Source: Tribonema minus (lineage: Eukaryota > Sar > Xanthophyceae > Tribonematales > Tribonemataceae). Taken from it: 64,000 nt of DNA. Location of the stretch: NCBI GenBank assembly GCA_017506865.1, contig JAFCMP010000335.1, forward strand, positions 248,001-312,000. Direction: 5' to 3'. This document shows, piece by piece, positions 45,201-55,503 of the stretch. The notes under the pieces were generated by a model, which saw nothing but the letters and a program-made list of their open reading frames with translations, was not told the origin of the DNA and made no database searches. The stretch's first letter is position 1. The number at the start of each line of letters is the position of its first letter. The translations under genes were made by a program, and so were the position numbers.

Positions 45201-48200
45201 CGCTGCCACGAGATCTCGCCGCGCCAATACTTGCGCTAGTCATGTGCTCCGAATGTTATCCAGCATCAGTCGTGACTACTCGTCAACTGCAGCTGTGCAC
45301 AACGCTTCAACCGCAGGCACTCATGCGAAGCTCACTGTGCGCGACGCCAGCTCACCATGTCCTCAGTTTGATGTCTGACAGCCTTGGTGACTTTCCACTC
45401 CTGCAGGCACGAGTGCGGAGCTCACGGACCCATAGCTTGAACTCTGACAACTTCAATTGTGTGACTCTCCGCTCACTCCTGCAGGCACCCATGCGGAGCT
45501 CACTGCGCTCGGCGGCATCTCATCCCCCCTCCCCCCCCCCCCCCCCCCCCCCGCAGCTTTAAATTCTGACAACTTAATGTGTGACCCTCCGCAGGCACCC
45601 ATGCTGAGCTCACGGCGCTCGGCGGCGTTTACCCGGCGCTGTGCCGCGCGCAGGGCTTCATTTCTATTGAGAACTTCAAATTTGTGTCATTCCGGCCCTG
45701 CAGGCACTCACCGCGCCCGGCGACATCTATCGCGCCCCCCACAGCTTGAACTCTGACGACTTCAACGTGTGACCCTCCGCAGGCACCCACGCGGAGCTCA
45801 CCGCCCTCGGCGGCCTTTACGCGGCGCTGTGCCGCGCGCAGGGCTCCGGCGCGACGGCCGAGGAAAGCGCGGAGCTGGAGCGCCAGGACTCGCTCGCGCG
45901 TGGGCAGTCGCTGCAGCGCATGCGCAGCCAGAGCAGCAGCGCTCAGATGGCGCGCGCCAGCTCCCTCATGCTGGGGGACGGGGGGGAGGGGGAGGGGGCA
46001 GACGGGGGGGCAGGGGGGGTTGTGAAGGAGGACGCTCCACGCGCGCCCATGGGGCGTCTGTGGGCGCTGAACAAGCCGGATGCGGGGTTTGTGGCGATAG
46101 GGTTGGGGGGCGCGCTGGTGGTGGGGTGTCTGTTTCCCATGGAGGGGATCATCATTGCCGCCATACAGGTGCGTGCGCACGTGTGAACTTCAAAGAAGTA
46201 CATATATTCAAGGTGTCCACAAAGGCACGTGTAGAGTGTGGCTGCAAGTCGGGGACGTCCACCATCTGGGCTTTTTCGCGCGCTGAGCGAGAATGGATAA
46301 AAGTACTTGTATGTACTCTCAAGTTCTTCTATTCGACAAAGTGTGTTGGTAAGATGTATCGTGTACACGCATGGAGGCGGGAGGCATCATCAGCGCCGCC
46401 ATATGGGTGCGTACTTGCGCTTGTGCGGAGCACTGTCGTCGTTTCAGCGTACTGGTGCAATAAGAACATCCGTGGCGGGCCTCATTGTCACTTTGTGCAT
46501 GCACTGGGCTGCACATTGTGTAGCGTACGATACAGCTCTCCCTGCTTATCGTTACAACGCCGCGAAGGTCTTGTGGATTTGTGTGCTATCAGCTCAATGT
46601 GCGCGCCATGATCAGCGGGTTACATCGCAGTGCTCAACCTCCAGGTCATGTGGTGTCAATATGTGCGATGTTGACTGACTTTGTCTTGCGTGCATGCCTA
46701 CCTCTTGCAGAATGCCTTCTACGAACCAGACCCTGCCAAGATGCGCGAAACGGGCAACTGGTGGGCGCTTGGCTTTGTGTTCCTGGCCCTTGCCGCTTTC
46801 TGCGGGCACATAGCGCTGGCGTGGGGCTTTGCAACGTCCGGCGAGCGCATGGTGCGGCGCCTGCGCGAGTCGGCGTTCACCGCGGTGAGTCACGTGTTGA
46901 ACTTGACAACTGCAACGCACACACAGTTGAAGTTGAGCGAGAGCCGCAGGTACAAACTCCTTGGCTTTCTGTGATCACCGCAGCGGGTGGGGGTCAGAGT
47001 CAGCAGCAGGGCCAGCACCGCAATTGCAACCACGTGGTCGACGACGAGGCAGCCGCCAAAAGTACCGCTTTCATGAGGTTGAGTCAGAGTTGTAGCGCGA
47101 AAACTCGACGCGCGCGCCTACGACGCGGCTCGTGTAATGATTGTGATCATCATAATGATGCACACTTGCTTGCGCTCAACTGTCCCCTTGTCCCTTGCAG
47201 ATTGTCAGCCACGACATTGGGTGGGTTGACTTTGCCGAGAATTCTACGGGCGCTCACGACGCATGTCTGCTGTTAGCAATGGTCTTCATTATGATGAGCC
47301 CCTCTTACCTTACCCTTTTCTTTATGTTACTGTATTCCTCTTCCAGACTGTGAGGCATGCTATCGAGTGGTCTGGCTTTGACGAGAACTCCACGGGAGTG
47401 CTCGCGACGCGCCTGGAGGAGGACGCACTTCTTGTGCTTATTTGTCTGCTTCTCTCCTCTCTCCTCTAAATTGTGAGGCACGATATTGGGTGGTTTGATG
47501 TTGACGAGAACTCGACAGGCGCACTCACGACGCTTTGTTCGATGATCATCACGCGTACTTCTTATGCTTAACTGTCCGCTTTCCTCTCCCAGATTGTCCG
47601 CCACGACATCGGGTGGTTTGATTTCGATGAGAACTCAACGGGAGCACTCACGACGCGTCTAGAGGAAGACGCCAACGCCGTATCGCGCGCCACCGGCATG
47701 GCCCTCGGCCACAAGGTGCAGCTCGTCATGACCCTGGTGGTGGGTATCGGTGTGGGCCTCGCGGTGTGCTGGCAGATTGGCCTGGTGGCCATTGCCATGG
47801 TGCCGCTCATAGGTGAGCTGAGCAACGCCACGTATGAATGGGATTCATGCAATGGTGTGATCAATTTTATGCAATATGAAAATGAACGCGATAGTCATTG
47901 TGGCCTGCTCTGCAGAGCACACATCGTGTGGTCGCTGTGCGCTGGCTAAAGAAGTATTGCTTGCAGCTGGTGGCGCCCGCAGTTATCATCGTGTCTGCTG
48001 ACGACGAGAACTGCCAGTGCTTGATGCCCGCGAGTAGCTTGGTGACTAAGCTTAACAACACACTGGTGTTTGACGAATGGGGGAATCATACCACAAATTA
48101 TCTGCCACACAATGTGCAGCGCGCACGCCTTCAGCACCATCGTATGTGATTGTAAACCAGTATCATCATGAAGCAACGTGCACCACCGCGTGCTGACAGG

Positions 48201-51200
48201 AATTGGCCATCACTGTGTGCTGCAGCGCTCAGCGCTGGTGATGATGAGCGCTGCTGCACCATCGTCACATCCGTCGCGCCATCGAGGTGCCCGCCACTGC
48301 AGCGGTCCGCATACATGCACTCCGCTCTGTGGCAGCACTTCATATCGAGCTGCCGCTGTTGATCTGCACCCTCAAGTCGCTCGCGTTGCACAACTGCTCA
48401 CAATGCGTCATTTGATATGAATGCATTGTCAATTCGTTCTTTGGTGACAGGTGCCGCGGGCGTTGTTCAGATGGCCATGTTCACTGGCGGCTACGGCGAC
48501 AACGAAGGCTTGGATGGTGGCTCTAGCGCCGGTGTCATCCTGGGAGGCGCTCTCAACGGCATCACCACAGTGCACGCCTTCAGCATGCAGGTGAGACGTG
48601 AGACAGAGCATGCCTATTCAACTCCTCTTCATAGAAACTAATTAAGCTTATGGTGACGGCTCTCTCGACGCTGTTACTTACGAAGTGCGCGCCGCAGAGT
48701 GTTGCATGTTGTCAGGCACGAAGGTCACCCCCCTTGGGAATGAATGCGGCAGTTCGAGCCAGCTGTGATGGCAGGACTGTTTGTACTGATGACCCTAGCC
48801 CCTTACCTATAACCTAATCCTATGATGCGCGCAGAGCGCCCATGTGCGACCGCTACCATGTGACCCAACTCTAATACTACCCTCTGCGTCACCTGGCTCC
48901 GCGCCTAACCCTAACCTTAATACTACCCCTGACCTCTAACTTAACCGTACCCTGTAATGTAACCCTATGATCCGCGCAGGGCGCCATGTGCGACCGCTAC
49001 CACGAGGCTGTGAAGGGCACCATCAAGGAGCGCCCAACCCTAACCCTGACCTATAACCTCACTTTAATCTATAACCTAACCCTGATTTATGACCTATTCC
49101 TATGAATTGCGCAGGGCGCCATGTGTGACCGCTACCACGAGGCCGTCAAGGGCACCATCAAGGAGCGTAAGCGCCGCGGCATCATCGGCGGCTTTGCCTT
49201 TGGCTACTCGCAGGGCATGATGTTCTGGGTCTTTGCGCTGCTCTTCTACTATGGCGCGCACCTGGTTGATGACGGCACCGTCACCTTCCTCGCCTTCTTC
49301 ATGGGCATGTTCGCCGTCATCATGGGCGCCTTTGGCATCGGCCAGGTGAGAAAAGATAAAATCGCTGCACGGCTCAGTTCAGTATACCGACATATACCAG
49401 CATACCCTCGTACATTTCAAGGGGGAGTCATCGGCGCCCATGATAGCAGCGCTCCCTGACAGCCACGGTCTCCCAGTGCACTTGCAGTTGTGTGTTTTGA
49501 GTTGATGCCCACAGTCCTGCAATCGCGTGCTAGCAAGCGGTGTTGGCAGCACACTTCAACCTCTGATTATTAGAAGTACTTCAGAGGGGGGACCAAGGCA
49601 CTAACATGGGGCTTTTTCACCGCGAGCAAGACACCCAATACTGCCTGGACCAGGCCTATGGGCGTACGGGTTAGCTTGCTGGGCCAGAGAGGTGGTTATG
49701 GTGCAGGCTGCTTGCGACAATCACCAAAGCTTATGGTTTTCACATATCACTGAGGTGAAGTCCGTTGAATTTAGCAAGCTGGGCCAGAGAGGTCATCGTG
49801 CACGCTAGTCACCGAAGTTGATACTTCCCGCACATGACAGAGACACACTCCGTTGAATTTTTTTGCTGGTGCGGTACTTTTTAGACTAGGCTCAGGGCGG
49901 GGGTCAGGTTTATGTAGCTTGCCGGGTCAGAGTGGTGCTCGTTGTGCAGCTTGCGAAAATCCCAAAAAACAATGATGGTTACCACCCGTCACTGAGGTGA
50001 ACTCCGTTGGAGAATCACAGGTGAACGCGTACATGGACGCTCGGAAGTGCAGCTTGTGAAAATCACAAAAACCCATGCTGGTTTCTGCAAGTCACTCCAT
50101 GTGAATTCTGCTGCAAATCACAGGTGAACGCGGACATGGACGCTCAGAAGAAGGGCCAGCAGGCTGCCGCGCGCATCTTCGCACTTGAAGATGAACCCTT
50201 GAAGATCGACCCGCTCAGCGAGGGCGGCGCCAAGCCGGAGCGTCTCTCGGGCGCAGTTTCGTTTAGCAACATCAAGTTCGCGTATCCGACGCGCCCCGAG
50301 CAGTGGATCTACGGGGGGCCGCTGGCGCCTGAGGGGTTCTCGCTGGAGGTCGCCGCGGGGGAGACGGTGGCGCTGGTGAGTCACCTCTTGAAGTTACACT
50401 TTGTGTACTTCAAGTAGTAGTTGATGCGCATCCCACTGGCAGTACTGCGAGCACGACGGAATTGTCGTGTATTCTGGCCTCTATGTGGTGCTGGCTTCGT
50501 CGTGTAGCAGGCTCTGCTCTTGTGCACTCTGCATTATCGAGGAGATGCATGGCACTGCGAAGTGCGTGTCGTCCCTACTGACATTCTGTCCTTTCTTTCC
50601 TGAAAGCTTATAATGGTTGCTTGAGAAGCTTGCCCCTGCTTTTAAGCAGTTGGTCTTGTTTTACGCAATTGGTCCTGTGCCCTGTTGTCAATTAAGTGGA
50701 GTACAAGTTGCTTGAGCACATTCTGTTCCGCTGCTGTGATCAGGTGGGACCCTCCGGTGGCGGCAAGTCTACCTGCATATCGCTGCTCATGCGCTTCTAC
50801 GACCCCGCGTCTGGCACCATACTGGTCGACGGCAGGAATGGTGAGCACTGACTGCTGCGCATACAGGCTATATTGGTTGTTGTCAGTATAGACACTTTGA
50901 CTCCAAGCATGTGGGTCACGCTAACACTAATCCCCAACTGTCTCTTTGCTCGTTTGGGCACTATACTGGTGGACGGCAGGAATGGTGAGCGCTGACTGCT
51001 GCGCATACAGGCTGTTATTATTATAATCAGCACGCATAGACATCAGCTAATCCCAACCCCTGCCTTTTTTGTTCATTCGCGCACCTTACAATTACTGGGG
51101 GCTGGCAGTAATTTTGAGCACTGACTGCTGCTTGTAACGAATGGTTGCAGCCACAGACCGTTAGGCTTGCCCTCATCTAAAGCTGGCTTCTTGCTTTCAC

Positions 51201-54200
51201 AATTGCGCGCCTGCCACCATACTCGTGGACAGGCGCAATGGCGAGCGGTAGTCATGTTGGTGGCGACATTGAACACTGGGGATCGTTCGCCCTGCACGCA
51301 ACTGAACTGTCAATGACTGGCATGAAGTAAAGCACGTGCTGTTCACAGTCGCAAGGTCCCTGGTGCACCACAACCCCATACCCATACCTACCACGTGGTA
51401 TTGAGGTACACGCCGGACTCTCTCCTGAATGAGTCATGAATGAATCATGAATTGTGTTTATGTTAGCTTCACGGTGCTGTGCACATGGGTGGTTTGCTCC
51501 TTGCTACTGGAGCTTCCAAGAAAGCACCTTTCTGATACGACACTGCTTCCTTCTGAATATCTGCGTGCGTCATTGCTCTCTTGTCGACAGTTCAAGAGCT
51601 CAACGTCCACTGGCTACGCAGCAACATTGGCTACGTCGGCCAAGGCAAGTGTATCGCGCATGTCACATTTTTTTTACTGTGCTCACACCTCGCCCATTTT
51701 GCTACATAGGCCAAGGCAGGTGCATTGCATGTCACAATGTGTTGACTGTGTTTACACCTCACCCATGTGCTACGTCGGCCAAGGCAAGTGCATGGCATGT
51801 CAGAATCTGTTTACCGTGTTCACACCTCAACCGTTTTGGAAAGGCCATTGTGTGAGTAGGCCAGTAAGAGCGACAGGGCGGATTATACCCAACCCTTCAG
51901 TTCATTTCCAGGGCTCACCAAATGAAATGTAAGACACATTGCGGTTCGCACCTACGAGGGGCGTGGGGGCGAGCTGGCACGTGGCACTGTTGCACGGAGT
52001 GAGCCCATCACGGCGCTGCTGGACCAGCGCGGCCGCTTGGCGTACAAGTACATGAACACCAGCGGCACGCTTGAAGTCGGCGGCGAGGCGTACATTCCTC
52101 TGCACACCACCGCATCAGCACGTGGAAGCCAGCGTTGCAGGCTGCAACACGCGGTGCAGGGGGCACTGGCGCTGGAGGGCGCCAACGCCAACGACATACT
52201 TTCTGTTCCGTACGAAACCTTGTGCACCCACTTCGTGAGGGAGGCGCCGGCGCACTAGTTTTCCCCCTCTGACTTCAAATCGGATTTGGAGTCCCTGTCA
52301 TGGCAGCAGCTGCCACCGCCAGCTCTCCCATCCCGTGTGCTGCCCCCCCCCCCCCCCCCCCCCCCCCCAAATTGAGGCAGAAGGTGTCCTTGCGGAACAT
52401 GAAAGAAGTATATGTCTGTGTGTTGGCCCCCGCCAGCGCCAACGCCTCCTGTAGCGCGTCACGGTGCAGCCTGCGAGGCTGGCTTCCACTTCTGAACTCA
52501 GTGATGTGCAGAGGAATGTACGCCTCGCCGCCGACTCCAAGCGTGGCGCTGGTTCTACGCACCCCAAGCGGCCGCGCTGGTCCAGCAGCGCCGTGATGAG
52601 TGCACTAGCCCAAGGTACAACGGGCGCCCCTTGAAGACGTGCACCGCAATGCGCAGCAGGTACCTGATTGAGCTCGGCGCCAGTGTGTCCACAATTTTGC
52701 TCTGTCTCGTTAGAGCGCGTGCGCATCCTGTGCACCTTGCTTCCGCATATTTGACTGGTCTCAACCTGCACGTTGCAAACTTTGCGTCGTCGTGGCCATC
52801 TCTGCAGAGCCCGTCCTTTTCACTGGCACCATCAGGGAGAACATCACGCGTGGCAACCCTGATGCTTCCACGGAGGAGGTGAGCAGGAAAAAAACCAACT
52901 GCCTTTGCGCAGCGGCAACACACGTTGTGCAAATGTTAGAGACGACTGTCAGCAAGTAGCAAATTATGGCGTCACATCGTGGCGAGAACCGCTATGTCGG
53001 CAGCATCCTTGGATAATTTGCGCGTGACCACACCCTGATCATAAGCTGACTTCTGCTGCGTGCGGGTGCAAGCGAGTTGACAGGCTGGCTGCTGCATTGC
53101 ATCTGTTCATATGGGCCGACAACACAGGCCATGCATTTGCATCAGTCAAGTCAGCTCGGGCACGTGTCTGATGTCCGAACACATCACAACAGTACCCAAA
53201 TGACTGGCTTGTGTGGCAACGGCACTCACAGGTCTTTCTCATGGCTATGATGATGTTTTCGCTCTGAACGGCTGCCCTGTTGTGATTAGGTGGAGCGTGC
53301 GGCAAAGGCCGCCAACGCGCACGAGTTCATCAAGTCGTTTGAGCACGGCTACGACACGAACGTGGGCGAGAAGAGCGCGCTGCTGTCAGGCGGACAGAAG
53401 CAGCGCATCGCCATCGCACGTGCCATCCTCAGGAATCCCGCCATCCTGCTGCTTGGTGAGTGTGCAATTTCAAACCTTGAAGCTCAAAAGTGGTTGAGAC
53501 TTTGGTGTAGGTGTGACACAGAAGCAGCGCGTTGCCATCGCACGCGTCATTCTCAGGAATCCCGCCATCCTGTTGCTCGGTAAGTACAATGTGCAATCTT
53601 GAAGTTCCTTGAATGACTTGAAGCAATTTTTGGTTCAAAAGCAAGGCAGAATCAGCGCATTGCCATCGCCCGCACCATCCTTAGAAACTCTGCCATTCTG
53701 TTTCCGGTGAGTGCGCAATGTCCAACCTTGAAGTTCAAAAATGGTGAGATTTTGGTGTAGGTGTGAGCCAGAAGCAGCGCATTGCCATTGCGCGTGCCAT
53801 TCTGAGAAGCCTCGCTGTCCTGCTGCTCAGGAGTGTGCAATGTTGAAGTTGAATTTCATGATTGGCAAGCAAGTCGTCGTGGATATAAGGCGGAAGCAGC
53901 GCATCGCCATCGCGCTTGCTATTTGGCACCCTGCCATCCTGCTCCTTTCAAGAAGAGCCGTGCTGTGCTTAACACGCTCGCTGCACCTCCCGCCTTATGC
54001 ATGCTGCTGTCAGCAAATGCTTTTTCTTCTGGTGATGCCCTCCCTCTGTGCCATGCTCCCTTACCATATTTGAAGCATTCAGGAAGATGTACCGTATTAC
54101 CTATATAATTAGGCCCATGAGGCGAGTTTATTATGAGAGCGAAAAAAGGGGGGTGGGGCACCATTAATATTTGGAGAAAAAAAGGGTGGGGTGCATTAAT

Positions 54201-55503
54201 GTTTGAGCCATTTTAGCGCATCTAACACCTTCATGAGGTGCCAGCATGCTTCTACGCTGCTCCTGAAACCAGTTCAACTTTCGGAGGCTAGCTGCTGCCT
54301 CCCGGAGTCTTGTTGTGGATTTGGCTACATTGTTAGCTGCGTTTCTGTCTGCTCTGCATGTTGCTGACAGCACATGCAGGCGCACACAGAATGTGGTGAT
54401 ATAGCATGAGTCACTGAGTGTGCATAGTACACAAACGCAGAGGGTACATGCTGCATATGCATGTGAGAATAAAGGGGGGGGGGGGCACACTTATATGAGC
54501 GAAAATTAAGGGTGGGGCGTCAATTTATGAGGGCTCGGAAACTCATTAAAAACTCGCCCCATGGGCTTGATTTCAGATAATACGGTATTCAACATCCAGA
54601 TGTTCTCTCGTCAGGAATGTGGGCTTGCCGGAGTTGCCTGTGCAATTTCGCCATAATCTCACGTCCCGAGTCACACTTGACACCCTGCCGCTGCATGGTG
54701 GCGTGTCTGCCTTTGTCTTGCGGCCGACACCTCGATATTACCTCTCGTTGGCAGGTTTATGTGTTAAACCACCTGTGCCCAGTTCATCAGTGCCGCAGTC
54801 AAATCCACGAGCGCGTTCGACAACGCGAGCGAGCGCCAGGTGCAGATGGCCCTCATTCAGCTCCCATCTCTAGCTGCAGCACTGCGCTGCACTCATTGCT
54901 GTGCACTGTTGTGCTGCCAGCCGCCATAGTTATCACGTCGCTGCGTTACGGAAACCGCTCACAGTTACACGCCGCATCCATTGCCTACTTGCTGCAGACG
55001 AGCCCACGAGCGCACTCGACAACGAGAGCAAGCAGCGCCAGATGCAGATGGCCCTCTTTCAGCGCCTATCGCTATTGACAGCACCGCACTGCACTGATTG
55101 GTGCGGTGCACTGCCATGCTGCCAGCTGCGACAAGTCTCACGTCACTATGCACCATGCATCTAGCTACAGCGCTGCACCCCGCTCGTTGCTGCCAGCTGC
55201 GTTTAATCTCACGTCACCAATGCACGCCGCGTCTGCTGCGTACTCGCTGCAGACGAGGCCACGAGCGCGCTGGACAATGAGAGCGAGCGCCAGGTGCAGA
55301 TGGCCCTGGACCACCTGCAGTCGCTGCAGCGCCGCACGACGCTGGTCGTCGCGCACCGCCTCACCACCGTGCACAACGCCGACAAGATTGCGGTGCTCGG
55401 CGGCGGCAAGGTGTGCGAGCTCGGTACGCACGACGAGCTCATGGCGCTGCCCGGCAGCAACTACGCCAAGCTGTACCGCCGCCAGACGGACGCCTTCAAA
55501 TGA
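36298..55503 (+). CDS. ABCB: Full-size ABCB-type ABC transporter (21 exons, 1295 residues)
   Basis: An ATP-driven membrane exporter of the P-glycoprotein/MDR type with two TMD-NBD halves. Exons: 36298-36495, 36847-36914, 37633-37828, 39021-39314, 40638-40813, 41233-41587, 42181-42349, 42878-42948, 43413-43560, 44478-44648, 45783-46168, 46711-46884, 47593-47812, 48451-48590, 49115-49345, 50124-50375, 50744-50840, 51591-51644, 52808-52878, 53290-53455, 55253-55503. Lengths total 3888 bases, exactly 1296 codons, and every intron phase matches. NBD1 has [49 protein letters not shown] and IAHRLST. NBD2 has [35 protein letters not shown] and VAHRLTT. All ATPase motifs are intact. A Ser/Gly-rich linker in exon 11 joins the halves. 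Introns 1, 3 and 18 start with GC. An in-frame ATG at 36271 is an alternative start. The substrate cannot be inferred. Confidence 0.92.
37936..38083 (+). repeat. Two echoes of exon 3 3' edge (intron 3)
   Basis: The junction sequence AAGGCCATCCTCAGGCAG plus GCAAGTGCA recurs at 37936-37962 and 38054-38083 with about 120-base spacing. The GC donor is preserved in both, and the intervening intron sequence is also repeated. Confidence 0.85.
39441..39750 (+). repeat. Three echoes of exon 4 3' edge (intron 4)
   Basis: GCCGTCGCGAATGAG plus GTGAGCACTGCTGCT recurs at 39441 and 39581, and decayed at about 39706. The spacers contain CTAGGGTTAGGGGTAGGGC. Confidence 0.85.
40086..40194 (+). mobile_element. 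Short LINE-B-tailed insertion in ABC intron 4
   Basis: About 109 bases ending GGGCTTTCTCGCGCCC, then TCAGCGACAATCAATAAAAA, followed by GTAC (40195-40198). GTAC also lies at 40082-40085. Upstream of the tail it shares GGACATCCACCAT with the insertion at 46202-46302. Confidence 0.6.
40283..40575 (+). repeat. Echoes of exon 5 5' edge (intron 4)
   Basis: Acceptor plus GTGTTCGCTGGCAT and about 60 following exon bases recur at 40391-40460 and 40513-40575, with a weak copy near 40283. The period is about 115 bases, with repeated GTACCGACTCTGAACCGTGA spacers. Confidence 0.85.
41101..41159 (+). repeat. Echo of exon 6 5' edge (intron 5)
   Basis: C-rich tract, acceptor AG and 44 bases of exon 6 start (GTACGGCATCAAGCAGGTCT...) appear 117 bases before the exon itself and break off into GGGTTAGGGTT. 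Confidence 0.85.
41676..41882 (+). repeat. Two echoes of exon 6 3' edge (intron 6)
   Basis: ATCAGCATCCAGGAGGGCGA...GGTGAGTGAG recurs at 41676-41720. A more diverged copy lies at 41843-41882, whose donor reads AGTGAG. Confidence 0.85.
42082..42126 (+). repeat. Echo of exon 7 5' edge (intron 6)
   Basis: Copy of the acceptor and the Walker A coding start (AGAGCACCATGACCAAGCT) about 95 bases upstream of the true acceptor, with the P-loop bases partly lost. Confidence 0.75.
43190..43320 (+). repeat. Echo of exon 9 5' edge (intron 8)
   Basis: CGATCGCAGGCCGCCAATGC and surrounding intron (including a CATT(C/A)-rich tract) duplicate the true junction at 43413. The unit is about 125 bases. Confidence 0.8.
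43741..43806 (+). repeat. Echo of exon 9 3' edge (intron 9)
   Basis: Diverged copy of the 3' end of exon 9, from GAAGCAGC through CCATTCTGCTGCT to a GTGTGTGC donor-like sequence. Confidence 0.75.
44090..44345 (+). repeat. Two echoes of exon 10 5' edge (intron 9)
   Basis: CTGAGCGCTGCTGCTGCGGA...GAGGCCACC (about 44124) and a second copy (about 44283) duplicate the true exon 10 acceptor region at 44463-44490. The period is about 160-180 bases. Confidence 0.8.
44691..45212 (+). repeat. Five echoes of exon 10 3' edge (intron 10)
   Basis: Copies of the 3' end of exon 10 (CTGTCCACCATACAGAAC..., GGGCATTGCAGAGAT) plus donor and a TGTATGTATG-type spacer start near 44691, 44821, 44903, 45017 and 45128. 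Donor GT is present in most copies and lost in the last (TTGAGC). Confidence 0.88.
45303..45740 (+). repeat. Five echoes of exon 11 5' edge (intron 10)
   Basis: Copies of CCGCAGGCACCCA(C/T)GC(G/T)GAGC TCAC near 45310, 45405, 45480, 45590 and 45697 precede the true junction at 45783. The 45590 copy retains about 70 exon bases. Spacers carry AACTCTGACAACTT. Confidence 0.88.
46202..46302 (+). mobile_element. Short LINE-B-tailed insertion in ABC intron 11
   Basis: About 101 bases ending CTGGGCTTTTTCGCG, then GAGCGAGAATGGATAAAA, between GTAC at 46198-46201 and GTAC at 46303-46306. Confidence 0.6.
46368..46420 (+). repeat. Echo of exon 11 3' edge (intron 11)
   Basis: CATGGAGG..GGCATCATCA.CGCCGCCATA plus GGTGCGT repeats the true junction near 46138-46175. 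The short LINE-B insertion lies between the two. Confidence 0.75.
47196..47550 (+). repeat. Three echoes of exon 13 5' edge (intron 12)
   Basis: Copies near 47201, 47346 and 47471 of the start of exon 13 (encoding [20 protein letters not shown]) lead to the true exon at 47593. The period is about 125-145 bases, with CTTTCCTCTCCCAG-like pyrimidine tracts. The 47471 copy has lost its AG. Confidence 0.88.
48826..49034 (+). repeat. Two echoes of exon 15 5' edge (intron 14)
   Basis: GCGCAGGGCGCCATGTGCGA and about 50 following exon bases recur at 48975-49034, with a shorter copy near 48832. Spacers hold CCTAACCCTAACC-like tracts. Confidence 0.85.
49690..50060 (+). repeat. Tandem intron 15 units ending in an exon 16 echo
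   Basis: A unit containing CTTGCGAAAATC and CACTGAGGTGAACTCCGTTG recurs about four times. The last copy (50017-50050) includes AATCACAGGTGAACGCG and ACATGGACGCTC, duplicating the true exon 16 start at 50124. Confidence 0.8.
50950..51250 (+). repeat. Three echoes of exon 17 3' edge (intron 17)
   Basis: ACTGGTGGACGGCAGGAATG plus GTGAGC recurs near 50965. Decayed copies near 51095 and 51225 have donors reading TTGAGC and GCGAGC. Confidence 0.82.
51704..51835 (+). repeat. Two echoes of exon 18 3' edge (intron 18)
   Basis: GGCTACGTCGGCCAAG plus GCAAGTG at the true donor is repeated near 51704 (GCAGGTG) and 51768 (GCAAGTG). The period is about 65 bases. Confidence 0.85.
52003..52605. repeat. Inverted coding-like repeat in ABC intron 18
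   Basis: The plus strand at 52003-52225 encodes [12 protein letters not shown] ... [14 protein letters not shown] ... ALALEGAN. The minus strand at 52605-52385 encodes LLDQRGRLG ... [14 protein letters not shown] ... ALALAGAN. Two diverged copies of one unidentified coding segment therefore face each other across about 160 bases that include a long C run. A transcript of the intron could fold on itself. The family is unknown; it may be a fragment of a transposon or a captured exon. Confidence 0.65.
53515..53960 (+). repeat. Four echoes of exon 20 3' edge (intron 20)
   Basis: Copies of CAGAAGCAGCGCATCGCCAT...CTGCTGCT plus donor and following intron lie near 53515, 53643, 53767 and 53888. The period is about 125 bases. 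They become progressively more diverged, and the last two have lost a clean GT donor. Confidence 0.88.
54790..55075 (+). repeat. Two echoes of exon 21 5' edge (intron 20)
   Basis: Copies of GCAGACGAG(C/G)CCACGAGCGC and about 55 following exon bases near 54797 and 54998 precede the true junction at 55253. The first copy has lost the Walker B codons. Confidence 0.85.

Noticed and set aside
17551-55260. Echo copies as additional real exons
   Set aside because: Using them breaks phase or duplicates part of a conserved domain, whereas one copy per junction gives complete, family-typical proteins in both genes.
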